Of a stretch of DNA of 64,000 nt, positions 19,926 to 32,599 are shown piece after piece (the first letter of the stretch is position 1; every line of letters begins with the position of its first letter). Both the position numbers and the translations under genes were made by a program. Location: assembly GCA_026745465.1 (NCBI GenBank), contig JACYXH010000203.1, forward strand, positions 1,090,001 through 1,154,000. The letters are read 5' to 3'. The notes beneath the pieces were generated by a model. The model searched no databases, was not told the origin of the DNA, and worked only from the letters and a program-made list of their open reading frames with translations. The stretch is from Lota lota (Eukaryota > Chordata > Actinopteri > Gadiformes > Lotidae).

Positions 19926-20950
19926 TCTATTTCCAAAATACTTATGTATACAAAGACATAACATTTAATTGAAATACTTGCAGACAAGTGTTCACTTCGT
20001 CAAATGAATAGGCAGGACGCAGGCAAAGAGCGCGAATCTGTGCGGTCCAATAGGGAATGTGGACGTCACGCCGTGTTGTAGCTGTGGTCGGTCTGTTGGT
20101 TCTGTCTGACAAGATGGCGCCCGGTGCAACGGGAATTCACCTAACATAAATTCACATCAGCGGCATAACAGCATCTCATTTGGCAAACATATTAGAATAT
20201 GCACACACACAGTACCTAGTTGCATGGTATTTAAAAATAGACCATGCTGATTCTGTTTATTTAATAATCCATCAGTTTCCAGACACTTACCAGTACTGGC
20301 CCGATACTTTTATTTCCAGATGTGGGCCACATATTTCATGCCCAACGTGGCCCGAGTTCGGCTTTCCAGTATTCAGCCGCACCTGTTACTACAGGTATCG
20401 GCCCATGCTCGACAGTACGGCAGATGTCCCGCGCCCCACCCTTATGTGGCCCGATGGTACACTGCTAGCTGCGTAAAGTCTGTGTCTGAATGAGCCACTT
20501 ACTATGGTCTGGTCTACTACCATTTCCCTGTACATTAAAGTAGCAGTATCCGTGGTAGCGACACCTGTGTTGGTCCAACGACGGTGCCTCTGTGGAAATG
20601 ATCAATTCAGTTTAAATAAGCGGAGGACAGTTGTGTTGCATCATCAACGCCTAATCAGCATTGGACCAGGAAACCATATCAGCCAATCAGATTATGCATG
20701 CAACAGCATATGTTTTCCTAGAGAGGGAGCCATCTACTGCAAACCGTTCTGCATGTGATGTTGGGTTTGGTTAAGAATGGCCCATGTTCACAAGTTGATG
20801 TTCTCACTCTTCTTTACAGACACAAGTGATTTGTTAAGAAAGAACCCTGGGTTTAGGTGTCAAGCTTTAGACACTCAATCTAAATATACATTTTAACTAA
20901 AGTAATGATTTGTGTGTTGCACATGTTTCTAAATGTCAAATATTTTGTCA
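19926..20950. other. Copy 1 downstream spacer
   Basis: Sequence duplicated nearly unchanged at about 29510-30560. It includes a block with repeated TGGCCCGA and GTGGGCCACAT motifs (20290-20460) that looks like a dispersed repeat. No gene is supported. Confidence 0.4.
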
Positions 20951-20959
20951 ATTTTGCAG

Positions 20960-21047
20960 GTACAGCTCCTTGCCACCAAATCTGCAAGAAAAAGCCATGG
21001 CCTTGTGGCAAACTAAGTGGAACAAATTTGTGACTGAAAATCTATAA
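20960..21047 (+). other. Possible orphan terminal exon, copy A
   Basis: After the acceptor TTTTGCAG, the frame YSSLPPNLQEKAM...FVTENL ends in TAA. The duplicate at 30565-30652 differs at two bases, both synonymous in this frame only. An AATAAA follows at about 21236. The required upstream phase (two bases) does not fit galnt8 exons 10 or 11. I do not recognise the protein; it may be the last exon of an old neighbour gene. Confidence 0.35.
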
Positions 21048-21204
21048 GGCACGCAGTCTTTTTTTATAATTTTTTTTACGAATGTGTTAACCTTATGCTG
21101 CAATGCAGAACATACTACATAATTGATTGTATGCCGTCTTTTACTGCCTTAATGGAAAAGGGAATGGGAAAGCTGAATTGTAAACGTGTCAAATGTCTTT
21201 GAAT

Positions 21205-22293
21205 GAAACTGTCTTTTATGTTCTGCAGCGTATGAAATAAATCAACTACGGATATCCATTTGTTTTAGCCTTTTATTCGAACCAGCCACCATATTATTAT
21301 TATTTTTTGCTACAACAACTTCCAAAATGATTAATTAAACAATCCACATGCGTCTATTTGGGTGAAATCGAAGCGTAGTAATGTAGCCCCCCTTCCCTGA
21401 ATGATTGCGCGCTCCCGCGGCCAGGGATACACTTCCTATCGGGGATTTGGCACCTGTCGGTCGCGCAGCAAAAAGACTTTGAAGTCTATTTTTACGCGCG
21501 TCGACGCGTCCCTCAATGAATAAACTGTTTTCAAGGGAAGTACGTATGTTTGTATGTCGAATAATTAAATAATGTATAGATCAGTAGTTTTAGTTGCATA
21601 TTGCAGGGGTGAAAATGCCACTTTGTCTCTTGTTTATCCAAGAGACAACATTTGGACCACAATTGGTGCAGTCAGTTGAACTTCAGGTGAGTTCGCTTGG
21701 AAGATCGCCAATGAAAACCTTGGCCCGTTAAATGCTTTAACATGTACTGTATGAACAATCCACTTGTGATCGATCACAACGATGAAAAACCGCATATAGC
21801 TGAGCACTCATAGTTGTTTATTCTATATCTCCTCTATGCTCCTCTTGCTCCGGACGCGACGCTGCGAGGTGTCCGGTGAGCGGGTGGTAAGGAAACGCGA
21901 CGCAGCTTGACGCATCCATGCGTGTAGCTCCCGGGTCAGCCACAGTGTACTCCCTCATCTAGACGCCACTGCACCACCATCACTCCTACAACAAGTATAA
22001 CTTTACAATTAAAGTTACACTTTCTAGTGTGTATAGAGAACATCACAGCTGTCATTGTTTGAGTCAACCTCTGTTCTGCAAAAGAGTGCTCTGTGAGTGC
22101 CATACCACCTGTTTTAAAAATATACACCAACCTCTGAACCCTGCACCCTCCTACAGCAACGCTCCACCCACAGACAATAGCAACCAACAGGTCAACGTTG
22201 CGATAGAATTGAAAAAAACAATGAGACTAGTCCAGTTAGTTTGTTTAGTTGAACATTAAAAGTGTGTCGCTTGATGAGATCTTTCCAGTCAGG
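21205..22293 (+). promoter_or_regulatory. Duplicated 5' flank of galnt8-like copy 2
   Basis: Nearly identical to 11955-13047. It ends in the same 5' UTR with a shorter A-run before the start codon. Confidence 0.5.
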
Positions 22294-23731
22294 ATGAAGG
22301 CTGTGTGGGTAAAGCGCCTGGTGCTGATACTGGCTGGAATATGTTCTATATATTACATAGTTGTATTATTTACTAACCAAGATGATACAGTTGAATCATT
22401 TGGGCATGGCAGTCCTCGAATGGTTTCTGATTCGGAGCTAAGTGTTAACAATCTGCGTAAGTGGACTCTTTAAATATCTATAGCCAGTGGCGATGGTAGC
22501 ATTTTGTATCGGGTGGCAAAAGAGGGGTGGTGTGATGTACACATTTTATTTGTTGGATTATCATTATTACTTCAAGGCAATACAGTGTATAACGTTAATC
22601 ATTATGTTCCACACTACACGACCATGTTGCATAGTGATGAAAAGGTATTTTAGGACACTTCTTGACAGCAAAGTATTTGGTTTAATAGAGCATGATTATT
22701 GGAAGACACAGGCAGCAATTCACCAAGCATCTTCAGAGAGACAATGAATGTTCATGACCTTAATAGGGAAATATCACATCGTTAATACAAGCATCAAGGG
22801 TTTAAAATAAAGCACATAGTGGTTGTTTATTATGGTTTGCAACTATTTAGGTGTGATGTAAAAAGTAGAACTTTGTGTGGTTCTCACCTAGGCTAGGAGC
22901 CTCGTAACTAGTCGACGCACACATTGAGTTGAAGTAGGCTACATAGTGACGTCAGGATCAGGGGCGTCCGAAACTAAGATGTTGCGTCATCAAATCGAAT
23001 TCCCTGGCCAGAAGCATGGTCGCCTCTACAAACAAATTCCCCTTTCACCATAGAACAATGTTCGCGTTCATGTCAGCTGCATTCAAAATGACAATATAAT
23101 ATACTGTTGACATAGTCATCTTAGTGCAGGATAACCGGTTTACTATTAATTATTCACGGAGGAATAAAACACACAATAGCAATCGGATTCATTTAACCGG
23201 ATGAGGCATTTTTATCTTCGTAGCAACGCTTATAACCAAAGAAACGCATGCGTGAAACCATGACGTCATCAACGTAAATTATGTATGAGAGCATAATAAA
23301 TATTACGTAGGTTAACAACTACTATTAGCCTTATATATTATAATATAGACTAATAATATAGCGTAATTAATGGAATACAATTTGAACTCAAACAGTGGCT
23401 GGTCTCTGTGGAGACTGAGCTCCGTTCTGTCTGATTACGCACGCTATTCACATCTCATCATGACAAACCTGCATCGATAAAGAGACTGTACAAGCGTTTG
23501 ACAGATTAACAATTTAAAATACATGTGAGTCATGCATTTTAGCGTATAGAAAAAAATCTGTTCAGTTTAGCAGAACAGCGCTGAGTAGGAACAGCTACTC
23601 CTGAGTAGGCCTACCGACGGAGAGAATCGTTCTCAGCAGCTCGACTGGTTCGAATGACAGCTGCTGTTGAGTTTGACTTTGACCTTTTTTGGATCATCTT
23701 AAATAGTTTCAAAATGCTGCCAAATGTTACT

Positions 23732-23765
<34 letters not shown>

Positions 23766-24920
23766 ATCCCCATTGGGATATTGCCACTGTCATTGCATAA
23801 AGTGGTTATCAAACAAACAATAAGGACATTTATTTAAAACAAATTATTTATTTATAATTATTTTTTATCAAAAACATTATTTACAAAACAGCAAATTGCA
23901 CACAGAAGACAAGTAAATCCCCCCAACAATTGTTTTTCTTCTAATGTATAGGCTTTTGATGGTATGGGGGGGCGGGGGGGGGGGGGGGGGGGGGGATTCA
24001 GTTAAACCTCAAGGCTAGATGCTAATAAATTCTACACACCTTCAAGCCAGAACATTGCAGGTGTGGCCGTTCTCCCAATCTCCACTGGGTGCAGCCAGGT
24101 TAGATTAGATTAGATACAATTGTATTGTCACAGCGCAGAGTACAAGTACAGAGACAATGAAATGCAGTTATCGTCTAACCAGAAGTGCAAAAAAACAAGT
24201 GCAGAGTATGTACATGTCATGGAATAATAAAGATGGAGGGGAGTGAACAGTCTGTGGTTGGGGTGAGTAGGAGTGTGTGACGCACCTTCCGTTGATTTTA
24301 ATGGCAGCGCTTCCAAGCCCGATGCTAAATTTGACGCAACGCTCATTAGACGCGAGACTCAATGGCTTCGATTGAGCAGCAATATTACCCATACTTTGCC
24401 AACAGCTGACTGTATATACTGTCAGAAATACAGTATATAAAATATGAATGTCTATGCTGAATGTTGGAGCCTGAGGCTTCTTTGATATCTTTGCTTTCTT
24501 TCATTGCCTCTGTCCAGCTAATCACTAACTCCTACATTTTCTCTCGTTTTACAGACAACTTGGTACAAGTCTTCCATCAAAAACAAGAATCCATGCAGAA
24601 GCTTCTTGAAGAAGATATAGAGAGACATAGAAAAATAGAAGAAAAACTAATTGCAGTGGTCAAAAAGCAGTCAGAGGATGAAGATAAACCTGTGAAAATG
24701 AAAAAGCCTGGAAATAAGGGGAATCAACTTTTCCCAAAGTCTGCCCTGTTCCTGAACTGGGGTGGAGAGAATTTGTCAGAAGACGAACAAAAAGAGGCAC
24801 AAGCTTTATTTGAGAAATATGGATATAACGTGTTTCTGAGCGATCGCCTACCCCTTAATCGACCTCTTCCAGACACCAGGGACCCAAGGTTGACCTTATA
24901 CCTCTTTTAATGTGGAGTGT

Positions 24921-24979
<59 letters not shown>

Positions 24980-27900
24980 AGTATGTGTGTGAGTGCATAG
25001 GAGTATTTCATGAGGTATTTTGGGTGTTCATCTAGATGCTTAATGAAGACCTACCCAAAGGATCTGCCCAGCATTGGAGTAGTGCTTATCTACCTGGATG
25101 AGGCCCTGTCAATCCTCAAGAGAGCCATCCGAAGTATTATCGACCGCACTCCAAAGTCCTTGCTGAAAGAAATCATATTGGTGGATGACCACAGCAGCAA
25201 TGGTTTGTCTCTTTTTAACAGGCTTATTCTAATGATGATATACAACATTACTACTTCTGTGCAGTAAATGTTTATGGGAATATATTAGGGCAGGAAGAGC
25301 CACCATCTCACCGCACATGATGCATGCTAAACTATGTCCCAAGTTTCATGATTTTTCTTTTGCAAATTAAATACACAGCATGCATTTTTCCAATTTTGAA
25401 AAATATAACTGGTAAAGCCTGATGATGAAATGTTTTCCCTTTACTAAAGGACAATACCTGTCAGGGTGATTGAACCATCTCTCCTGGCTTCACTAAAACA
25501 TCCATTTCCCCAGGGCGTATTTTTTTAGTAGAGACGCTAGGACACATCCCTACCAATGTCAAGAAACCAGTCAACCGTCTTGACCAAAAATCACAATCAA
25601 GCATAGAATTTATAGACATAATGTTAAAATGTATGAAGCCTTCATTTTCCTCTGTCTAATAAAGCTTCAGGCATGGGTTTGGTTCATTCAAACAGGACCT
25701 GCTGTCTTGGGTGTCTCACTTTCTTTCGCTTCATATTTTCTTGATCAATCTTGTCAGGAACTGACTAGCTAGCTGGCTAGCTTTGCGGTCCATCGGATGG
25801 CAACAATAGGTTATACTAATGTAACCGTTGCATCAACTACATCTTTTATTATTAATTCATTATTATTATCAATGGCTATTATTTACACAGAGATTTCCCC
25901 CCTCCCCCACAGACGACCTGAAGCAGGACTTTGACATGTACATCAAGACCATTGAAGAGCAGAATCCAGGCCTCCTCATGACCAGAGTGAGACACAGTGA
26001 GCAGCTGGGGCTGACCACGGCTAGGATCTCTGGATGGAAGGCCGCCACGGCTGACGTGGTCGCCATCTTGGATGCTCATATTGAAGTCCATGACCTGTGG
26101 TAAGGGGGTACTAAGTTACCAACATATAACGTGTATAATTGTGTCGTCTCACATATCAGATTAATACTCTAAAGTCCGATAGCAGATGAGCACATATCTG
26201 GGTGAATGGGGCGTTTCACTCTCTTTTGCTTCATATTTGTTTCATTCATCAAACTAAAGACCAAAGAAGAGCCTTTTGATGCTAATACCAACCCCTCAAT
26301 TGCTTTGTTGATCAATCCTTTAAGAACTATTGTTCTTAAAGTTGTAGTGGGGGTTGGAGACAGAGGTCTGGCAGGGAGGAGGATGAGAACAGGATGAAGG
26401 TGAAAACACATCAATTGTTAGATCAACTCCTCAAGAGTCGTGGAGGGATAGACCGATGTTTGGCAGGTAGGGGATTAATAACAGGATGAAGGCTAAACAT
26501 ATCAATTGTATGATCAACTAAAAGTGGGTGTCAGAGACAGGGATCTGGCAGAGAGGGGGAAAACAGCATGAGGTGTAACCATATCTAACTGTTTAGCGAG
26601 TAATACAATCCCCAACAGTTGCTAGACGTCCCCCAAAAAAGTTTGCGGCTGGAACTGTCCTCGTTAAATTCTTAAATTTTTTTACCATATATGAATAAAT
26701 ACCAAAGGTTCTAGCTTGCCTCGTTTTTCAATTCAGAAACCTGGTCACCTTTGTTTTTAGGTGAGCTTATTCAGGGGAGCTCAGCGACTCCCTGGCTACC
26801 TTGTAATTCGCACCCTGATTCTATTATTGAGTACAAATAGCACCACATCAATGTCAAAGTGAATTAAACCACTGGAAAAGGACATTGAACAATGAGTCAT
26901 CCTGTGTTAAGGTGATGTTTCAATTACTTAGAATGTGTTTTCTCTCAATCCCTCTCTGTGCTGCAGGGCTGAACCACTGCTGACGCAGATTAAAGGGGAT
27001 CGGAAGCTGATTGTGTCTCCGGTGTTTGACAGAGTCAACTACTTTGATCTTGAGGTTGTGAAGTACTTGCCTGCATCCAATGCATTTGACTGGGCTTTGT
27101 GGTGCAGGTACGAGAGGTTTAGGCCTGAGTGGTACAAACTAAATGACCCCTCCTTGCCCGGAAAGTAAGTTTCACCTGATAATAGCTTTTCTTGATCTGC
27201 ATTAACAACATATCTGCATTATGTCGATCCTAAACAGTGACATATTGAGCCATGTCATCTGTTTGACCTTTTAAGGAGTCCTTCCATATTGGGTATCCTA
27301 GTCGCAGATCGGACGTATCTTGGTGAAATTGGAGTTCTTGATGGAGGAATGAAAGTATACGGTGGAGAAAATGTTGAGCTCGGGATTCGTGTAAGCATAC
27401 CACAGAAATACACGAAGTTTTGTTATTAGGATATAAGTGGCTGGAGTCTAGAAATTATTAACTGATGTACGTTATTGGGTATGGCTGAATTGAAACAATG
27501 TCCATTCATTCTTTTGTAGGTTTGGACATGTGGGGGAAGTATTGAGGCTGTCCCATGCTCCAAGATAGCCCACATTGAGAGGAGCCATAAGCCATACATG
27601 CCAGACCTCTCCATCGCAATGAAAAGGAATGCTTTGAGGGTAGCAGAGGTTTGGATGGATAACTACAAACACAACGTCAATTTGGCCTGGAATCTGCCCT
27701 TCAAGGTACAGTTTAACTTAAAAGGTCATGCAAATTTAGACTGATCAACGAACACAATCTCTAGTGTATTCTAGACTTTTCATGTTTCTTTGATTATGAA
27801 AAATACAGGTTTGATGGCAAAACTAAACAAGGCTTTAGCATGATATCCTAATTGGCTTAATTGAATAAGGTTAAGAAAGAAACGGACATAGGTGCTTTGA

Positions 27901-28961
27901 CTTAACTGATGAAGGCTTCTAATCAAACCAAACCCTTTCGTTCTGCAGGATCACGGGATTGACTTTGGGGATGTGTCAGAGAGAAAAGAACTAAGAAAAA
28001 GGCTGAATTGTAAACCTTTCAAGTGGTACTTGGACAATGTGTATCCACTGCTGGATACCTGGGACAATATCCTGGCCTATGGAGGAGTGAGTTGGCTTTA
28101 ACTATATGAGGGACAGGGTTGGACATATGGAGCCTTTTAGAGCCATAGAGGCATTCTGAATCATCTCTGATGGAAGAAGCATTATGCATTAAGCATTAAT
28201 ATCCTTTCCTCTGTCTTGTACAGTATTTTTATTTGTTTTTTGTCCTTTTTCTTTTGGGCAAGGTAGATAGTTAGGCCGACTGAACACTGCAGTATAGTGC
28301 CTTTGAATCAAGTTAAACATCTTTCTTCCGTATTTAGCTGAAGAACATTGACACCAACATGTGTGTAGACCAAGGTCCAGTGCCAGGCCACACACCAATT
28401 GCATATGGCTGCCACTACTATATGTCTCAAGTAAGTCAAAGGACGTACTCTTAATATGTGTTGTATGAAGTATCTCATTAAACTGAATACATGTGTTTTG
28501 GGGTTTTCAGCACACATATTACCGTGAGACTGGTGAGCTTTACATTGGCGGGATCAAGTCACATAAGTACAATGCTAATCGTTGTTTGACGGACGACGGC
28601 AACAAAGACAACGAGCCTGGCCTGAACAACTGCCACGAATCTGTTCAGAAAAGAATTGGAATTTACTGGGACTTCACCCAGGTACATCTATTGTGGGTTT
28701 TCTGATTGTGAAAGATGTTGTTCGTGAATGCAGCAGAGCAAGATTTGATTGATGTTGGGTGGAGGATTTGAGCAATAACGACATGCAATGTTCCCTGATG
28801 TATGGCTGTGTTTCCCTCTCTCTCTCTCTCTCTCTTCTCAGGGTAAGGAATTGAAGAACAAACAGACCAGTAGATGTCTGGAAATTATAAAGAGCAAACT
28901 TGTGGTACAAGAATGTACGGGCCAAAGATGGGAAATCCAAAATGTTATCAAACCTTTCTAA
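22294..28961 (+). CDS. galnt8: Polypeptide N-acetylgalactosaminyltransferase 8-like, copy 2
   Basis: Exons 22294-22456, 24555-24888, 25036-25202, 25913-26099, 26967-27164, 27276-27390, 27520-27705, 27949-28086, 28338-28430, 28511-28681 and 28842-28961, all in phase, give 623 codons. Domain plan and metal-binding residues are as in copy 1. Changes include WCRYERF (copies 1, 3 and 4: WCMYESF), SIEAVPC for SIEVVPC, NYKHN for DYKHN, NIDTN for NLDAN, and HYYMSQH where copy 1 has YYYMPQY in the lectin domain. Exon 3 reads CLMKTYP as in copy 4. Intron 4 holds a repeat block (26340-26590) absent from the other copies. It looks fully functional. Confidence 0.92.
23733..23762. repeat. Poly-C tract (~30) in copy 2 intron 1
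   Basis: A long homopolymer run; copy 1 has only nine C at the corresponding point (about 14050). Length may be unreliable in assembly. Confidence 0.8.
23966..23995. repeat. Poly-G tract in copy 2 intron 1
   Basis: G-rich run corresponding to 14305-14329 in copy 1, interrupted by one C. It lies about 230 bp from the poly-C tract, so the two could pair. Confidence 0.8.
24089..24270 (-). mobile_element. Non-LTR 3'-end fragment in intron 1 of copy 2
   Basis: Orthologous to the fragment at 14427-14612; slightly shortened at its right end. Confidence 0.5.
24905..24977. repeat. GT microsatellite in copy 2 intron 2
   Basis: (GT)n directly after exon 2. The same place carries GT or CA tracts in all four copies, and the DIRS remnant in copies 1 and 3. 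Confidence 0.95.
26340..26590. repeat. GGCAGGGAGG-type repeat block in copy 2 intron 4
   Basis: Degenerate tandem units with GTGGGGGTTGGAGACAGAGG, CTGGCAGGGAGG and AACAGGATGAAGG. The same family fills 31654-32290 outside the gene. It is flanked by TTTAAGAAC motifs of the native intron. Confidence 0.75.
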
Positions 28962-29251
28962 ATAAATATTGAGGCTGTGTATTAATTGTGTACTAAATGG
29001 ATCAATTCTGAAATAAATGAAATTGCACAGCTTGAACTTCTCCTGAACCGACTGCAACCACATTGACGATCATGGTTTAGCCTACTAACTAAAGTAAAAC
29101 TTAAATATTCCAAAGGAAATAAACCGATCTCAAATGTAAGAATGTCAGTCGTGAAAGTAAAAAGGACATTCATTGTAAGTGATTCATTTTTAGAACTGAA
29201 ATGTTAGTTAAATTCTGATGAATTACGCCATAAATATGTCTATAATCTTAA

Positions 29252-29510
29252 AGGTCCAGTGTGAGGAATTTAGTAGAACCTTGCGGTGAGGTTGCATTTG
29301 GCAACAAACTGAATACCCTCCCTTTCCAACGGCTACGGTGGCCTGTATTGGCCTGTTTTGTGTACGGTGTCAGTAGGCATTTCCGGGTTTTTTCACGCGA
29401 AAGTCGATTTTTAACAGCTCTAGCGTGCGAATCAATTAATTTCACCAATCACAATCGGCTATGGTCACCATGGTCACTGTACATGTTGTAGGCCATGCCG
29501 GAGGTAACAG
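29252..29510 (+). repeat. GGTCCAGTGTG-type DNA repeat downstream of copy 2
   Basis: Counterpart of 19660-19925. Confidence 0.55.
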
Positions 29511-30564
29511 TCTATTTCCAAAATACTTATGTATACAAAGACATAACATTTAATTGAAATACTTACAGACAAGTGTTCACTTCGTAAAATGAATCGGCAG
29601 GACGCAGGCAAAGAGCGCGAATCTGTGCGGTCCAATAGGGAATAGGGAATGTGGACGTCACGCCGTGTTGTAGCTGTGGTCGGTCTGTTGGTTCTGTCTG
29701 ACAAGATGGCGCCCGGTGCAACGGGAATTCACCTAACATAAATTCACATCAGCGGCATAACAGCATCTCATTTGGCAAACATATTAGAATATGCACACAC
29801 ACTACCTAGTTGCACGGTATTTAAAAATAGACCATGCTGATTCTGTTTATTTAATTATCCATCAGTTTCCAGACAGTTACCAGTACTGGCCCGATACTTG
29901 TATTTCCAGATGTGGGCCACATATGTCATGCCCAACGTGGCCCGAGTTCGGCTTTCCAGTATTCAGCCGCACCTGTTACTACAGGTATCGGCCCATGCTC
30001 GACAGTACGGCAGATGTCCCGCGCCCCACCCTTATGTGGCCCGATGGTACACTGCTAGCTGCGTAAAGTCTGTGTCTGAATGAGCCACTTACTATGGTCT
30101 GGTCTACTACCATTTCCCTGTACATTAAAGTAGCAGTATCCGTGGTAGCGACACCTGTGTTGGTCCAACGACGGTGCCTCTGTGGAAATGATCAATTCAG
30201 TTAAAATAAGCGGAGGACAGTTGTGTTGCATCATCAACGCTTAATCAGCATTGGACCAGGAAACCATATCAGCCAATCAGATTATGCATGCAACAGCATG
30301 TGTTTTCCTAGAGAGGGAGCCATCTACTGCAAACCGTTCTGCAGGTGATGTTGGGTTTGGTGAAGAATGGCCCATGTTCACAAGTTGATGTTCTCACTCT
30401 TCTTTACAGACACAAGTGATTTGTTAAGAAAGAACCCTGGGTTTAGGTGTCAAGCTTTAGACACTCAATCTAAATATACATTTTAACTAAAGTAATGATT
30501 TGTGTGTTGCACATGTTTCTAAATGTCAAACATATCTTTAAATAATATTTGGTCAATTTTGCAG

Positions 30565-30652
30565 GTACAGCTCCTTGCCACCAAATCTGCAAGAAAAAGC
30601 AATGGCCTTGTGGCAAACTAAATGGAACAAATTTGTGACTGAAAATCTATAA
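30565..30652 (+). other. Possible orphan terminal exon, copy B
   Basis: Same as 20960-21047, with the same acceptor and stop. The duplicated unit ends about 40 bp further on (about 30695), and no poly(A) signal is shared. Confidence 0.35.
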
Positions 30653-30864
30653 AGGACGCAGTCTTTTTTTAAAATCTTTACAAATGTGTTAACCTGTAAA
30701 TGTAAGTTTACATCTTCCTCAGGAATGAACAGCAAAGAACATTTTCCAGATCTCATGTAACCTTGAACTGTATACTAAATCGAAGCACAATTGCACCTAA
30801 ACTGTTGTGGCGTGTGTGTTGTTGAATGCTGGTTTAAGTAGCCTCAGTCAGGCTAATAAGACTC

Positions 30865-31277
30865 GGGCTGGGTGAGGCTGCACAGGGCAAACAGGATAAA
30901 ACCATATGGGGATGAGGCTGCACAGAGTTAACAGGATAAAACTATCTGGATGAGGCTGCACAGGGCAAACAGGATAAAACTATCTGGATGAAGCTGCACA
31001 GGGCAAACAGGATAAAACTATCTGGATGAGGCTGCACAGGGCAAACAGGATAAAACTATCTGGATGAGGCTGCACAGGGCAAACAGGATAAAACTATCTG
31101 GATGAGGCTGCACAGGGCAAACAGGATAAAACTATCTGGATGAGGCTGCACAGGGCAAACAGGATAAAACTATCTGGATGAGGCTGCACAGGGCAAACAG
31201 GATAAAACTATCTGGATGAGGCTGCACAGGGCAAACAGGATAAAACTATCTGGATGAGGCTGCACAGGGCAAACAGG
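30865..31277. repeat. 38-bp minisatellite inside the LTR-like fossil
   Basis: About eleven copies of GATGAGGCTGCACAGGGC / AAACAGGATAAAACTATCTG, nearly identical after the first two. Further diverged units lie at 32320-32450. Confidence 0.95.
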
Positions 31278-31653
31278 TGTAGAAGTTGGATCAAAATCCA
31301 CAGCAAGTTTCCAGTCTGATTCTTCACCAAAAGACCGCAGAGTCAATGCTTCACGGTCAACACTTTATGCGTGGGCTCACGCAGGATCCCCAAAACAACC
31401 ACCACAGTCCTTCCGTGGTCACAATTAGCTCTGCTTGATTCTGCTTGTAAAATCCTGTGTGCTCTCCCATTATTCTTCTCCCATACTTCTCCCATTAAAG
31501 TTTTTTATTCATCACACAACACAGTATCTTAAAGCACATGACAAGGGCGGGGCTCTCGGTTACCTCCAATCATTACCTGTTATCATAGAAAAAGGTGTAA
31601 CCCACAGATTGCTATTGGGTTACCATTATTCAAATTAAGCCAAACCGCCTACA
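31278..31653 (-). mobile_element. Solo LTR-like fossil nested in the 38-bp array
   Basis: About 376 bp bounded by TGTAG...CTACA ends. On the minus strand it has an AATAAA about mid-length, as LTRs do. No internal region is present, so it is a solo LTR if the call is right. Family unknown. Confidence 0.45.
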
Positions 31654-32310
31654 CCCTCTCTAGGCTAAAGACTTGGGTGATGGGCCCCCGACCTGTTGGT
31701 CTGAGGGGGATCTGTTGTTGGGTTGTGAGACAAGGGAAGGGCCATTAGGGTTTGGAGACAGACGTCTGGCAGGGAGAATACACATAAATTGTTTGAACAA
31801 CTCCTCAAGTGTAGTGGAGGGATGGGGACCAATGTTTGGCAGGGAGGGGGATTAATAACAAAATGAAGGTAAATACACATATATCAACTAAAAGTGGGGG
31901 TCAGAGAAAGGGATCTGGCAGGGAGGGGCGTGAAGGCAGGGAGGAGGATTAATAACAGAATGAAGGTAAATACACACAGACCAACCAAAAGTGGGGGTCA
32001 GAGACAGGGATCTTTTGTTGGGCTGCAAGACAAAAGGAGGGCCACTTGATGCTAATACCGACCCCTCGGTTACTCCGTTGCTTTAAGAACAAAAGGAGGT
32101 TAGAGACGTCTGGCAGGGAGGGGGGTGAGAACAGGATGAAGGTAAATATACATATGAACTCAAACTGGGGTTCAGAGACAGGGCTCTGGCAGGGAGGGGC
32201 GTGAGGGCAGGGAAAAGGTGTCGCCAACTAACGGTAGGGTCCAGAGACAGGACTCTGGCTGGGAGGGGGGAAACAGTATGAGGCTAAACCAAATGTGCAC
32301 ATTCCTCAAC
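31654..32310. repeat. Degenerate GGCAGGGAGG-type repeat block
   Basis: Repeated GTGGGGGTCAGAGA, GGATCTGGCAGGGAGGGG and AATGAAGGTAAATACACA units. One stretch (about 32040-32090: TTGATGCTAATACCGACCCC, then TTTAAGAAC) resembles galnt8 intron 4 at 17003 and 26265. This links the block to the one in copy 2. Confidence 0.7.
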
Positions 32311-32599
32311 ACAGGATAAAACCGTATCTGAGTGAGGCTGCACAGGGCAAACAGGGTAAAACAATCTGGGTGAGGCTAAACAGGGCAAACTGGATAAAAC
32401 TATGTGGGTGAGGCTGCACAGGGCAAACAGGATAAAACCGTCCCTGGGTGAGGCTGCGTTCCTGTGGTGCATTGGGGAGCCAGGGCACACAGGATGAACC
32501 AGCCATCTCCAAACAAACTCGAGGCAGAGCTCTGACATGTCTGGACGCAACACCTGCTCTGCCAGAAAGCTAGGTAGTTTAGGTAAACTGTGACATAAA

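Noticed and set aside
30865-31277. CRISPR-like regular array
   Set aside because: Units are directly adjacent with no unique spacers, and the DNA is vertebrate; it is a minisatellite.
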